Below are positions 11,939 through 23,396 of a DNA stretch of 64,000 nucleotides, in pieces; position 1 is the first letter of the stretch; the number at the start of each line of letters is the position of its first letter. The notes under the pieces are model-generated. The model made no database searches and was not told the DNA's origin. It saw only the letters and a program-made list of their open reading frames with translations. The translations under genes and the position numbers were made by a program. The DNA is from Morella rubra. Its lineage: Eukaryota; Streptophyta; Magnoliopsida; Fagales; Myricaceae. The DNA lies in contig CM025851.1 in NCBI GenBank assembly GCA_003952965.2, positions 23,401,729 through 23,465,728 of the forward strand, in the 5' to 3' direction.

Positions 11939-13429
11939 ATGTCTTCCAGTCGACCCAAACGTTCCTCTCATCAGCCGTCATCCTCTGCCAGTTCAAGAGC
12001 AAGGAAGAAAGGGAAAAGCACTGAGGATGCCGTGCCTTCTACAGAGGCCTACATTTACAGGTCAGGGCTTTGTAAGAATCGATTTGTGCAAGATTTTAGA
12101 GGTAGAAAGGTTATTGCTGGTCGTTGGGCAGATTTTAAATGGTTCAATGAGAATGGTTTGATTTTAAGGAGATGTTTGACTATCAAGGCTGGGGTGATTT
12201 TGTCAATTTGAAAATGGATTGCTTTGTGTATCTTGTGAAACTGGTGTATGCAAATTTTCAGCATTCCACATCTGAGAATGTCTCTAGCTATGTCAATGGG
12301 AAAAACTTAGATTTATCTACTGCCTCTCTAAATTCAGTGATCTCTGCCCCCAATAATGGAAAGAAGTTCTTTGATGCCTATAATTGGATGGGGATGTCAG
12401 AGGTAGAACCCATTGATATACTTAGGGTTGTGCTAGATAATCCAACCCTAAATGAGGTGATTAGACCCCTGCCAGTGCTCTCACAATTCATAGACGGATA
12501 TTGCATCACATGGTTTGCAATATTATTTTACCAAGGACTGGAAAAATTTGAGTACATCACTTACTTAGAACTATTGTTATGTACTGTCTGATCACCCGAA
12601 CACCTATGAATTTGGGCCATCTGATGATTAATCATATGAAAGCTGCCACTGAGAAGAAGAGGCAAGGGCTACCCTATGGGATGTTTTTCACTCACTTGTT
12701 TTATGCCCTTGAAATTGATGTGACTGGAGAAGTTAAAGAAAAACCCAAAGATTCTCAAGAGTATAACAAGAAAACTCTTAGGTTGATGGGTTTTATGCAA
12801 AATGAGGATGGAGAATGGGTGAAGAAAGGTGTGGTGACACCTCAGAAAGATAGTGAAAGGGGTTCCGGGTCTGAAGAACAGAGTGAAGATATGGACGCGG
12901 AACCCAACTGCTAGGACTCCCCTCCTCCACCTTTTGGATATTCCTCACGGAGGGAGGCTGGTACTTCTCATGTGCCCCGGTTGCATTCCCTTGAAGCTTC
13001 CATGGATGAATCAAGGAAGAACAGAAGAGATTGGGTCAGACTCTAAACACTATGGTTACCCGTATGGAAACGGGGTTTGATGATATTAAACAGCTACTCA
13101 CCGCTCATACTGAGCGTTTTGGTACTCTGGATAAGGATATGCGCGCTCTCGAGCACCAAGTCAACGATAGTATCCATGTGGCCAGCAATGTGATTCAAGA
13201 TACTGTCAATGAATTCAAAGCCACATCTGCTGAGCTTCAGACATTTGTGCAAAAATCCGCTGAGGATGTTGTTCAGGCCACAGAAGTGCAGCTGGATTCT
13301 GATCGTAATCTTCGTCCTCATGTACTGAAGTGGACGTATTGGTTCTCCACGACTTGGATGGAATGGCTGAAGAAATTTGAGATCGAGCATCCTCCTCCTC
13401 CTATCAAGAAACCAAAGAATTACCCTTGA
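11939..13429 (+). pseudogene. Sirevirus-type extra ORF with Transposase_32 ('env-like') domain
   Basis: This is a separate ORF downstream of pol, starting at the ATG at 11939. The N-terminus is rich in Ser, Arg and Lys. It is followed by 'RFVQDFRGRKVIAGRWADF' and by the plant 'putative transposon protein' domain: 'LNEVIRPLP', then 'TRTPMNLGHLMINHM', then 'LPYGMFFTHLFYALEIDV'. A C-terminal coiled coil (13031-13429) ends with a Pro-rich tail. The pieces lie in at least three frames, with shifts near 12180, 12585 and 12900. Proteins of this family have been called envelope-like in legume Sireviruses, but I see no signal peptide or membrane span. The function is unknown. Confidence 0.7.
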
Positions 13430-14060
13430 CCCTACTCCTCCTACCCTTGATCTTCCCCTTATTTTTGATGATGCCAAAGGGGGAGAAGTTAGATATTGCT
13501 GACTTCCTAGCTCACTTAGAGAACATTTCAATTTTGTTCTTCTTATCATTTGTTCGTTCTCTAATTTGATCTTGTAACTTGTAATTATTACTTTGGCTGA
13601 ACATTTGTCTTATCCTTCTTCAAATGAGTATATCTCTAATATGTATTTGCCTCAACTGGTCTATTTGATTATGCTTACACATATTGTCTATCTCATTTTC
13701 TTTAAGACATTTGGTATCTATATGAAAGTTGAGAAAGTGCCTATCTCTTTGCACTATATATGGAAAATTGAGACTTGCTTCAAAGGTAAAATTCTTAACT
13801 CTCATCTCTCTCTATTTGAAGTCTTGTGTTCTGATTGAAATTGGAAGTTTGGGAGAATTGGAGGAAGTTTATAGAAGTGTGTCTCTTGTTTGAAAGTTTT
13901 GGGAAACCTCCATTTACAAAGGAAACTCTTGCAAAATTTTTGTAAAATCTTAAAGTCCCTTTTGCTAAAAAATATCATGAAAAACTCCAGCTTGTTCTCA
14001 GGGGGAGCTTTTCTATTTTGTTAGCAAATTGTTATTCTTAAAATTCTTTTTGTCATCATC

Positions 14061-14074
14061 AAAAAGGGGGAGAT
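14061..14074 (+). promoter_or_regulatory. Polypurine tract
   Basis: AAAAAGGGGGAGAT directly precedes the 3' LTR, the position of the plus-strand primer of LTR retrotransposons. A similar purine run ('gggggagctt') occurs about 70 bases upstream. Confidence 0.85.
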
Positions 14075-15322
14075 TGTTAGCCCAAGGTTGTTTTTGTAAA
14101 ACAAATCATTTGATTTTGATGATAACAAAAGTTTCTAAGTTTTGAAGACTTTAGATTTTATTTTGTCAATCCACTATTTCCAAAGTTATATTTCAAGGGA
14201 TTGAAGTTTTTCTCTCTCTATATATGTATAAGTTGTTTTAAAACATCACTACACAAGTTAATACGATCAATTTCTTCTATGTAGGTGTTTAAATATGTGT
14301 TGGAACGGTTTGGAAGCTTCATTTTCACAAAAACTCTCTCCAGTACTCTTTGGTGTCGACACATAGATGACATAGTGTCGACACATTGCACTTACACCCG
14401 AGACCTGTTTTCCAGACAAAAGGAAGTGTCGACACATAGAAGACATGGTGCCGACACATTGCACTGACTCCCGAGCACCCTTATTTAGTTCAAATTTTGA
14501 TGTGCCAACACATACCATTCATGTGTCAACACATGCCACTTGGTTGAAGATTTTTCGAAAAATGTCAGAACGTTCAAAATTGGCTCCTTAAATGCTCCTT
14601 AAATCACTGGCACCTTTCCAACGGCCATTCTCACCTACCACGATGACCGTTGAAGTCAAGACGCCTTAAATACAAGATTCAAGAAGAAGAAAACTCTCTC
14701 GAACGCGCGCATATTGGCAATTACTTCTTGACCTAACTTCTTGAGAGAGAAAGAGCCTTGAAGAAGAGAGAAGCTCGTACCAACCAAGAAAGCCTGCCCT
14801 TTTCCCTGAAATACTTTAGCTTTCTTTTGTGATTTTTGTCTTCTTGCTCTCCTTGTGCTTCACACTTGTATACTCGGCTTTAAGAGCTATTCCGTGACTT
14901 TCTCATTGTACCCATTCATTTTTAAACCTCGTGAGTGTTGGGTAAACACTGGGTCCTACTCGTGTAAGTAGAAGAAATCCTTAGGTTTAAGGATTTGTGA
15001 AGAAGAGTTAAAGCGTGAGCTCTAAAAACGCTTTGTAAAGGTTCCTTAGCACCCGAGAAGCTAAGGTGTGTTTGCTATTTGAAGAATAGTGAAAAGAAGC
15101 CCAAGGAAGTAAATAGCCTTGGGGTGGACGTAGGCAAGGGTTAGCCGAACCACCTAAAATTACGGTGTCATCTCTTTTCTCTATCTCTTCCGTTTACTTG
15201 CTCATATCTCTCCTTGTTGTGTTATAGGCTTTATCATTATATTGCTTCATTTCTTGAAAAAGTTTTCAAAATTTATTAAACCCAATTCACCCCCCCCTCT
15301 TGGGTTGGTATTCTAACTTTCA
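14075..15322 (+). repeat. 3' LTR of the copia element
   Basis: 1248 bp, starting TGTTAGCCC and ending CTTTCA. It differs from the 5' LTR by about a dozen changes up to 15228, many of them one-base length changes in homopolymers. It has a canonical-looking end with a C-run and 'ctcttgggttgg' at 15292-15308. It carries the same GTGTCGACAC palindrome cluster (about 14350-14530). Confidence 0.9.
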
Positions 15323-15346
15323 GGGTGCATTTAAGCCAAAAGATTA

Positions 15347-17750
15347 TTCTATCCTAAAAATTGACCCTAAAAGGGTGTCTCACTCAGATTAGAAGAATAT
15401 GGTAGAAATAGTTTAGATTGAATTTGTTTACTTAGCTTCAAGATACTCCAATTTGTAATGAAATTAGTTAGCTATCTAAAGTTTAAAATTACCGATTTGT
15501 TTCTAAAGTTGAAGTTATTGATAGAAGCAATAGATTTTATTACTTAAATTATTCTCTAACATCAGTAAATGTTGGGTAATTAAATGTCACTATTCTTTTA
15601 AAACTAAACCTAATCGTCTTCAAGTAACGAACTTGTATGCAGAATGCAACACGATTGTTATTTACAATGTGGATATTTGCATACCTTTCTCCTTCGACAG
15701 GGCAATGGAATAACCCAATGTGCGTAATATTATACAGGCGAACTCATGCTAATTAGCTTTCCCCTTCGACAAGGCAATGATCCTCATGTATATAGTATTA
15801 GATAGTTGTGTCTTATACGAGAGGAGAACTCAATAAGTTGAGAAGTATGTGGTAAAAAACTGGGCCTAACGTGGCAGGCAATAAGATTATAATGAGAGTG
15901 TTTGCTTGATTGCTTAGGTTAGCTTGGGTTTTATTTGAAGAAGAAAGTGTTTGGGTAGCGTTGGTTCCAAGCCCAGTTCTATTTATCTTTGAAAAGGTCT
16001 CTTCTTTCATAGTTACAGAAGAGAAAAGTGAGCCACCCCTGCGGCAACGGCAACAACTAAAGAAGAAGAAGCAGCTGGCAAAGAAAAGGAGATATTAATT
16101 GTGGAGAAAGAGAAGAAAGAAGAGGCTGAGAAAAAGGAGGGAGTGGCAGAGGAGGCTGAGAAAGCGGAACCGCTCAGAGGAAAAAATTCTTGGGTTATGT
16201 GAAATTCAGGGGCAAAATGGTAATGTAACTAGGTTGTAGGTAACATGTTTGGCATGTTTTGACATTTACCGTTGAAATTAATGCCAATTTAACCACAGCA
16301 CAGGGTACAAATTGACAGAGCTGATAACATAATGAGCTCAATGTCTTAAAAATAAAACATTGTGGTGCAATGTGTCAACACCCCAAACATAAGCAGTGCA
16401 AATGTATTTAACCCTTGAGATATTTAAGTAACGAAAAAGTTTTGAAGGTTAGTGGCTTATTGTTGGTAGTTGTGTTATGGTTTCTTATACGCTTCAATAT
16501 AGCTTAAAAATATTAAGAACGGAGTTTACTATATTTCCATTTCTGTCTGTTAGTTGGTTTTGTTTGTCCTTTAGTGTTTACTAACTAATGAAGCTCCAAA
16601 CTTTCACTTTAAAGAATGATGCATATTAACACCCATCAATGCGGTGATATAATCAATGTAGTAGTTAATTAGCATTTTAACTTCGTAGCTTAATGAATTA
16701 TTGCTTCTTTGCAAGTGTTTGTGTTTATTGGAGTTGGAAGAATATTTGTCTGTACTTGAACAATCCGCCACTTAATCTCAGAACATAATGGCATTGAAAA
16801 GAAACCAAACGAAAGAGAATAAAAAGAAGAAGAAGTAGAAGAACAAGAACAAGAAGAAGTGAAAGAGTAGGTCTTGCATTTGTATTGTAAAAGTCTTAAA
16901 GAACATACTGATCTGTTCTACATAAGATGTTGTAAGGTTTCCTACGATTTATCATATTTCCTTTTTCATGTGACATTCTCAGTACATATTTTGCATTATA
17001 TTGAAGAAAATAAATTTGAAATTGCTAAGCATTTTGCTTATCTACTTTTCTTGTTTCTTTCTTATGTAATGGTAAATATGGGCTGGTAAATGCATAGCCC
17101 TTCAGAAAAGAATACATGCAATTTTCCCAATGAAGAGAATACTCTACACTTAGCCCTTTTACAAGTTATGTTTTCTTGTGATAGAACAAGCTGATGATTG
17201 GTCTTTGTTTACAGGGAAATTGTTTACTAGAAAGGTGTTTGTTTTGCTTTCTCCAAGAGAATCGGTTGCAGATAAGAACAAGTTGTTTGGTGTTGGAGCT
17301 TGGGCTTATTTAGGTAAAAAGTTTTAGAAAATGATATTAGAAATTTAGAATAGGATATATTAGAGATTGGAGGTCAAGGAATATGTTGGTTATGTTGGTT
17401 GATGTTGGTTGATGTTGTAAGGTGGTTTTTGACAATTTGTTAGAGATTGGAGCTCAGGGCTTATGTTGGTTTTGTTGGTTTTGACAAGTTGTTGGTTCTG
17501 TTGGGTGATGAAGTGATCTTTTGTAAAATGTGTTTTTGATTATATGTTTGTTTTCAACTTATGAAGAGTTGTTTCTTTTTAAAATATTGTTGGTTCATAC
17601 GCTTTGTTATGTTTAATGTTTATTAGGGTTTCTATATAGTGACTAATTATCATGTTTGTGGTTTGTTTGTTTGTTTGTTCATTTATTTTAGATTGATACT
17701 AATGATTCTTGAGCAAATCAATCCATTCTATCCATTAATATCGATGATTA
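15347..17750. other. No recognisable gene
   Basis: AT-rich sequence. 16823-16862 is a purine-rich GAA microsatellite. 17330-17540 is a degenerate 'gttggtt' repeat. 17217-17318 is an open exon-like stretch between 'tttacag' and 'taggtaaa' whose short peptide I do not recognise. Nothing here supports an annotated gene. Confidence 0.45.
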
Positions 17751-17754
17751 GACC

Positions 17755-18185
17755 ATAGCTGTGGATGAGGGGCCTTCGACCTTGGGTAATCCTTCTAACA
17801 AACGTAAGGGAATAAGAAGAGTCATTAGTTTGGAATCATTTCACAAAATTAGACGGTTATGATCCAAGTGACCCACTTACTAAATGTAACTATTGTAGCA
17901 AGCAGTATCATTGCCACTCTCAACGGCATGGAACATCTAATATGTTGAATCATGTACTATTACATACATGTCCTAAGTACCCATTTAGCAATGAATCAGT
18001 GGACAAGTATCAATCCGAAGGGATTGGAGATCATGAAGTTGCCAATCTAAGGATTCATAAATACAATTCAAAAAATATATGAAACTTTATATGAGCGAGA
18101 AAGTGCAGTTGAAGAAGATATTCAAGTCTATTTGTCTACGTGTTTGTTTGACCACTAATGCATGGACCTTCATGCAAAAGCTCTT
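17755..18185 (+). pseudogene. hAT transposase N-terminus with BED zinc finger (fragment)
   Basis: Plus-strand sequence across more than one frame shows a BED finger: 'HFTKLDGYDPSDPLTKCNYC' then 'KQYHCHSQRHGTSNMLNH' with its Cys and His ligands. It is followed by 'KYPFSNES'. A short piece after a deletion ('LKKIFKSICLRVCLTTNAWT') resembles the start of the hAT catalytic region. The remaining transposase and the dimerisation domain are absent. It is a decayed fragment of an Ac-like element. Confidence 0.7.
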
Positions 18186-19354
18186 GAAGTCGCTCTAAGG
18201 CTTAATTTCTTCGTAAAGAATCTTTACTAAAGATGGTGTTTAGAAAGTTTCTATAGTCTTCGTAAAAATGGTGTTTAGAAATTTTCATGGTTTTGCATAA
18301 GGACGTTTAGTCTTATAGTTTTCCCTATATGATCAAATTCATGGATTCCATGGATATGGCTTCTAATCCAGTTGCTCCTGGCTTACAAGTGATTGGCAGA
18401 CCTTTGTTGCACCATTCCCTTTGTATGCCTTGCAAACATAGGATGCAGAATTTTGATAGTCCTGAATTAAGAACGGGAGCAACAACGAGAAAAGAAATGG
18501 GCAGGGGGCTTGTGAAAGGCCGCTTAGGAAAAAATATAAGAGGTGGATTGAGATGAGCACTTTTGTCAGCATAATTTTGTACAAGCTGCATTTCAATTTC
18601 CTTTTAGAGCTCACAATTCAATGCACAAGGGACAAGGGGTAACTAAAAACTAGCATGATAAGAACTCTAACCAAAAAAGAAGAAGAAAAGAACTGAACCC
18701 GACACAACCCGATCGGGTCGGGTTCGGGCGGGCTCAGTTAGCAACTATAATTGGGTCAGATTGGGCCAAATGGGTACGTGCCCAAGTGGACCCGACCAGA
18801 TCCAACCTGACTCAGCAAATGCACAACCCTACCTTCAATATGCCACCAAATATAAATCCTAAGCTCACTTCCACCACTATATTTTCACCAGATCACGCCA
18901 GGGAAATTAAACTGGATAACCAACTTGGGACCACTCCTAGGAGCAAGAAGTCTTTCATTCCGTTTCTCTCTTCTCCCCGTTTCTACTCACCATGTGTCAA
19001 ATCCTTTTCCGCTTACTGCTAATTCACATGTACCTTTTTTTGGTCAATCCACTAGTCAAATACTTCATTAGCTATCTTTTCTGCTCAGTCCCACTTGAAA
19101 GATACACTATCACGCTCCCTATCTAATATTTTGCACATCATATTCCGCGCTTTGAACGCTCTCACCCTCTTTAGAATAAGGTTCTTACTCGCCCAAAAAG
19201 AGAACAGAAACCATATAGACTATAGTCCGAGACATAATGAGACATTCTCGCCTCTCACATGCATATGTGTTACATAGTGGGACATCATGTCGAGATATAC
19301 AGATTAAAAAGAAAAAAAAGGAAACTCCCAGAGAAGAGAAGGTTTTATATTTAC
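18186..19354. other. No recognisable gene; CCCGA/TCGGG-rich patch
   Basis: 18690-18800 is rich in 'gggtcgggttcggg' and its complement, a low-complexity pattern often seen in decayed plant transposons. Reading frames on both strands near 18325-18610 overlap, and neither resembles a protein I know. No gene is called. Confidence 0.4.
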
Positions 19355-19507
19355 TGGATAAATTTCAACCGCAGAAGATGGCCCAACGTTGATAATATTT
19401 AGCACCTCAGCCTTTGCATGGTCGTACTTTTTACACCTTTCCAAGAACCCACTGAAATTCTCTCTGGTTTGCTTGCAAGCAGGAGTCTGAGCCAAATAAT
19501 CATAAAC
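19355..19507 (-). pseudogene. Isolated exon like RNA polymerase III subunit RPC9/RPC17 (CRCP)
   Basis: On the minus strand an exon of 51 codons is bounded by 'ttctctag' (acceptor, after 19508) and 'CCA|gtaaat' (donor at 19354). It encodes 'YDYLAQTPACKQTREN' and 'KKYDHAKAEVLNIINVGPSS', ending 'AVEIYP'. This matches the Rpb4-like core of the plant Pol III subunit RPC9, which with RPC8 forms the stalk of Pol III. The frame is intact and the splice signals look good. No preceding or following exon is found, and a CACTA end begins 229 bases upstream on the gene strand. It could be a captured fragment, a broken paralogue, or one exon of a gene interrupted by insertions. Confidence 0.65.
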
Positions 19508-19735
19508 CTAGAGAAAAAAACAAAGGCAATCATGAGCCATCGCCACAAAAGTTCGCACAACTCAATTCCGATATAAGAAAGCCCAATATAAACATGCAAG
19601 GACATTTAGAAAAATAAAATCCAACAGAACCCATAAGATCAAAAGGCCTTAACCACATGCTTGACGAGAAATGCACCTAGAATCTCTAGAAGCTAAATCA
19701 CAAGCCTAGACAATCTCAGACGGCAACAGCGACGG

Positions 19736-20310
19736 CACTACAAAAAATTTGGTCTTTAGCGGCATTTTTGGACAAATGTCGCTAAAAGAAACTCTGTAGC
19801 GGCATTTGTGTAAAAAATGCAGCTCTATATTATCTACAGTGGCGTTTTTCAAAAAATGAAGCTAAAGATCAAACTTTTAGCAGCGCTTTTGGAGAAACGC
19901 TGCCAAAAGTTTGACTTCTAGCCGCGTTTTGCAAAAAATGCTGCTAAAAGTTCGATCTTTAGTGGCGCTTTTTGAAAACAATGCTAAGTGTTTGATCTTT
20001 AGTAGTGTTTGTAAAAAAACGCTGTGACACATTTGATCTTTAGCGGTGTTTTTCCACAAACACCGCTAAAAGCCGAACTTATAGTAGCGTTTTTCCACAA
20101 ACGCTGCTAAAAGCCAAACTTATAGTAGCTTTTTTCCACAAACACTACTAGAGGTCGTAAGCCTTAGCACAAACGCTGCTACAGTTCATGTATTTTTAGC
20201 GACGATTTTTGTGACTGCTGCTAAAACATGCACCTTTAGCAACACTTGTTTTAAAAAACGCTGCTAAAGGTTAATCTATAGCAGCATTTGTTGATACAAA
20301 TGCTGCTATA
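19736..20310 (+). mobile_element. CACTA left end with GCGG(C/T)-type subterminal repeats
   Basis: Starts CACTACAAAAAATTTGG. It continues with many direct and inverted copies of 'tttagcggc(g/a)tttt' and 'aaacgctgctaaa' spaced by 25-45 bases, the usual subterminal architecture of En/Spm-like elements. The repeat array fades near 20300. No transposase gene of this element is seen, and the matching right end cannot be assigned. Confidence 0.75.
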
Positions 20311-22145
20311 GGTATAAGTAATAATAATAATTTTATTTATTAATTCTAAGTTATTTAATGTTAATAATTATTTTATATATTATTATATTCTTTTTAATAT
20401 ATAATTTTATTTTGTCATGTATTTGAAAATTTTATTTTAAAGGACCTACTTAATAAAATATGAAATTAGAGGGAGTGTTGTGAAAATTGAAGTGTTATAT
20501 GATATATTTTAAATTATAATCCATGGTTGTTATGGTAATTGCATATTTATTGACTAAATTTAAGTAGTTCAGAAAACATCTATTATCATACTTTTAATGA
20601 GCATATATATTTTGAATAATTAGTAATCTAATACTATTTAACTAGGACATATTATTTAATTTCAAACAAAAAAATATTGTGAGATTAGCTTATGCAATTA
20701 AAGTACATAACTTAATATATGGTCTTAAAGGCTATGATTTAGTCATTAGGTAGGTACATACATATAAAGTACTTAGGTTAATTAGCACATATCATGTATA
20801 TGATAAAACATATAACAAATCATGCAATGTTATATAGAAGGCATTATACTTTTAAATTATAAGTATTATATATTATTACTACCAACTTATTTTAATTAAC
20901 ATTATTATACTATTATAAAAAAGAGTGTAAAATAATATGCTATGTATTTAATACTAAGTATAAAGATTTTTAAATATTGTATATATATCTTTATACACAA
21001 TGCATAGTCAATATAATAGAATAATTGTTTGAAAATTTACAATTTTCATATGATCTATATATTTATCTAATACTCATATAAGATTTATTTAATATATGAG
21101 TGCTTTAATTTATTGAAAAAGAGTGTAAAATAATATTCTATGTACTTAATACTACGTACTATGATTTTTAAATACTGTTATTATATGGTCTAAGTATTAA
21201 GTATTACTAGTATCAACCCATGCTACAATAAATTATAATATATTGTATTATATGATATATAGTATATGGTACCTTTGTATCATATAAGATATATGACATA
21301 GGGCTAAAGTGTTGATGATGGTTGAGAAAAAAATAAGTAAATTAAATATTGGTTACTACAATTGTCCACAAATCATGTATCTTATAGGAAAATTAGCTTA
21401 TAGGATATTATAACACATTAGAACGTATAGATGTATGTCCCGTTATCTATGTATTAGAATTTATTTAATTAACGAATATATGGTACTCTACCCTATTGAA
21501 GTATATTATATTATCACTTTATGATATATAGTGTAGGGTACCTTTGCATCATATCTGCTATATAATATAAAGTTAAAGTATATGTTATGATTGGGAAAAT
21601 AAATAAGTAAATCAATATTGATTACCGTACTAATCCATAAATTATGCTTCTTTCTGATTGATTGTTTCAGTCTTATATTATTTAATGTATTAATATTTTT
21701 AAGAGAATGACACAACCAAATGTTTCGACTATCATCCATTTTAAAATCTAATTGAATAAATAAAATGCCGCGGGAATAGATTTTAGACTTCAAGCGAGTT
21801 ACCTTTCTAAATTCACTGTCTTATAAGTTTCAAACTTTCAAATAGATTTTAGACTCGTCTTTGTGCTCTCTACCTATGCCATGCTTCTCTCATCTCTGTG
21901 CTCTGAGCTCTCTCCCAAAAATAAATAACACATCCTAGAAACTAGCACTGTAAAGTCACTTTTCAAAATAATAGCATCATTCACAATAAATTCTAACATC
22001 ATTTTTTAAACGTATAGTGGCACACCAATTATGGCTAACTAGATTATTATAAATAGTGTATTGTTCTAACAACATTACAACACAACCTATTTTTTGGCTA
22101 AAGCTTCTCATTAATCTCAAAATATTTTCTACTTTTTTGCTAACA
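20311..22145. other. AT-rich DNA with internal duplications, no gene
   Basis: Very AT-rich. 20922-20990 is repeated at 21118-21185 ('agagtgtaaaataatat...cta'). 21254-21380 is repeated at 21522-21650 ('ggtacctttg', 'aataagtaaat'). It may be interior of the CACTA whose end is at 19736 or other non-autonomous transposon DNA. No coding sequence is recognised. Confidence 0.45.
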
Positions 22146-22149
22146 ATAT

Positions 22150-22974
22150 CTGCAAAACAATCTCTCAATCTCAAAAAGGAGCCCTTCAAAAATTTATTGT
22201 TGACAAAAGGGAACCAAAATTCTAATTAAGAGGTAATAGGTGAAGAACCAATTATTAGGGGGACTTAGAAGAAGTTGATAATGTTGATGTGACTCAAAGG
22301 GAGAACTTAGAAGATAATATATATGTGACACAACAAAATGAAAATTAAAGGGACTTATTTCTTATTTCAAAAACTACAGAGAAAATAGTTTTAAAATTTT
22401 GCTTTAGATTTATCTAAACAAGTTGCAATTGAGATGGATATAGAAGTTTTATTCTTAAAAAGCATGTCATTCATAGGAAAAAAAATTTGATGAAAATGAT
22501 GATGAGATTATAAAGTCAGTAGAGGAACCTTTCAAAATTGATTATTTTTATTATATTGTAGATCAAGCAATATCTTCCATGTAAAATAGATTTGAATTAT
22601 TTTCAAAGTATTATTACATATTTGATTTTTTGTTTGTTCTTGAAAGATTAAGATCTTTTGATGATTGTGCTTTAGAAAAAAAATGTAAATTTCTTAAGCA
22701 TGACATGTGCTCATATATTGATAGTTTGGATTTATTTTCAGAATTAAAAGTTTTAAAAGAAGTTACAAAAACAAAAATTAGTACTCCACTTGAAATACTT
22801 AATTTAGTAAAAGAACTAAATTGTTTTCCAAATTGTTTTATTGCATATAGAATACTATTTACCATACAATTACTTCTGTAGAAAGAAGTTTTTCAAAATT
22901 AATGATTATAAAAAATTATTTACGAACAACTATCTCTCAAGATAGACTAAGCGTTTAACAATTTAGTTTATATG
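22150..22974 (+). pseudogene. hAT transposase of TTF/zf-MYM type (internally deleted)
   Basis: The first part has 'SQKGALQKFIVDKREP', like the N-terminus of the plant TTF-type hAT proteins. After a large deletion, the C-terminal part follows: 'FSELKVLKEV', 'TPLEILNLVKELN', 'CFIAYRILFTI', then across a frameshift 'ERSFSKL' and 'SQDRLS' from the hAT dimerisation domain. Stops and frameshifts are numerous and the DDE region is missing. Similarity stops near 22974, where CACTA subterminal repeats begin. Confidence 0.7.
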
Positions 22975-23396
22975 TGACCGATCGATGGTTTACTGAGCGA
23001 TTGATCGGTCCATCTAAACTGTGCGTTTATATGTAAGACTGATCGATCGTTTATTTTGACGATCAATCGGTATATTATGTTGTGCGTTTTAGAAGTAGTG
23101 ATCGATCGATCGCTTACACCTAAGCGATCGATTGGTAAACTTTAATGTGAGGCGCGGCGTTTTATTAACGAGCAATCGATCGTCTTCCTGGCGATTGTTC
23201 GTCTGTGTGTTATCGATCGATCCCGGTTTTCATAAACGAACCGTTTTCAATTTTCGATCGATCGGTATATGTTGTGATCGATCGCTTTGGATGGGGATGG
23301 ATCGCCTTTTTGTTGCATCTTCATTAATACTTTAATTACATTATTGTGATTACTTACTAACACATATTTATATATAATTTTGCAGCATACATAAAA
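22975..23396. mobile_element. CACTA subterminal array fragment (CGATCGATCG type)
   Basis: A dense run of CGATCGATCG and one-mismatch copies from 22978 to 23310, the same motif as the arrays in the CACTA at 26654-37485. It carries neither CACTA terminus nor coding sequence. The left junction is with hAT sequence. The right side is cut by a gypsy LTR at 23397. Confidence 0.7.

Larger units (their letters stand above)
5606..15322 (+). mobile_element. Ty1-copia LTR retrotransposon, Sirevirus-like
   Basis: The element is 9717 bp long and starts TGTTAGCCC and ends CTTTCA. It is flanked by the perfect 5-bp duplication GGGTG (5601-5605, 15323-15327). The order is 5' LTR, primer-binding site, gag, protease, integrase, RT, RNase H, spacer, extra ORF, polypurine tract, 3' LTR. 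Integrase before RT is the copia order. A coiled-coil region with a second zinc knuckle in gag and an additional ORF after pol are features of the Sirevirus lineage. LTR identity over the comparable part is about 99% by eye, so insertion was recent. Every gene carries frameshifts or stops, so this copy is not autonomous as read. Confidence 0.93.
5064..15337. mobile_element. Foldback Mutator-like (MULE) element split by a copia element
   Basis: The left arm begins GGCATAAATGCACCC. The right end, read on the other strand, begins GGCTTAAATGCACCC (15337 back to 15328, then 5605 back). The arms pair over more than 200 bp (5064-5300 with about 5350-5605), leaving a short T-rich loop. The flanks carry a perfect 9-bp direct repeat, AAAAGATTA (5055-5063 and 15338-15346), the length usual for Mutator-like elements. 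Without the copia insertion the element is about 552 bp and non-coding, so it is a non-autonomous element. The copia sits ten bases inside the right terminus and duplicated GGGTG there. Confidence 0.85.

Noticed and set aside
17217..17318. Exon-like stretch between an acceptor-like and a donor-like site
   Set aside because: About 34 codons with no recognisable similarity and no neighbouring exon. Too weak to call a gene.
18325..18614. Overlapping open frames on both strands
   Set aside because: Neither frame shows a known domain or splice context. Likely chance.
18690..18800. GGGTCGGG-rich patch as a possible promoter or G-quadruplex regulatory site
   Set aside because: Low-complexity sequence common in decayed plant repeats. 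No gene start is nearby.
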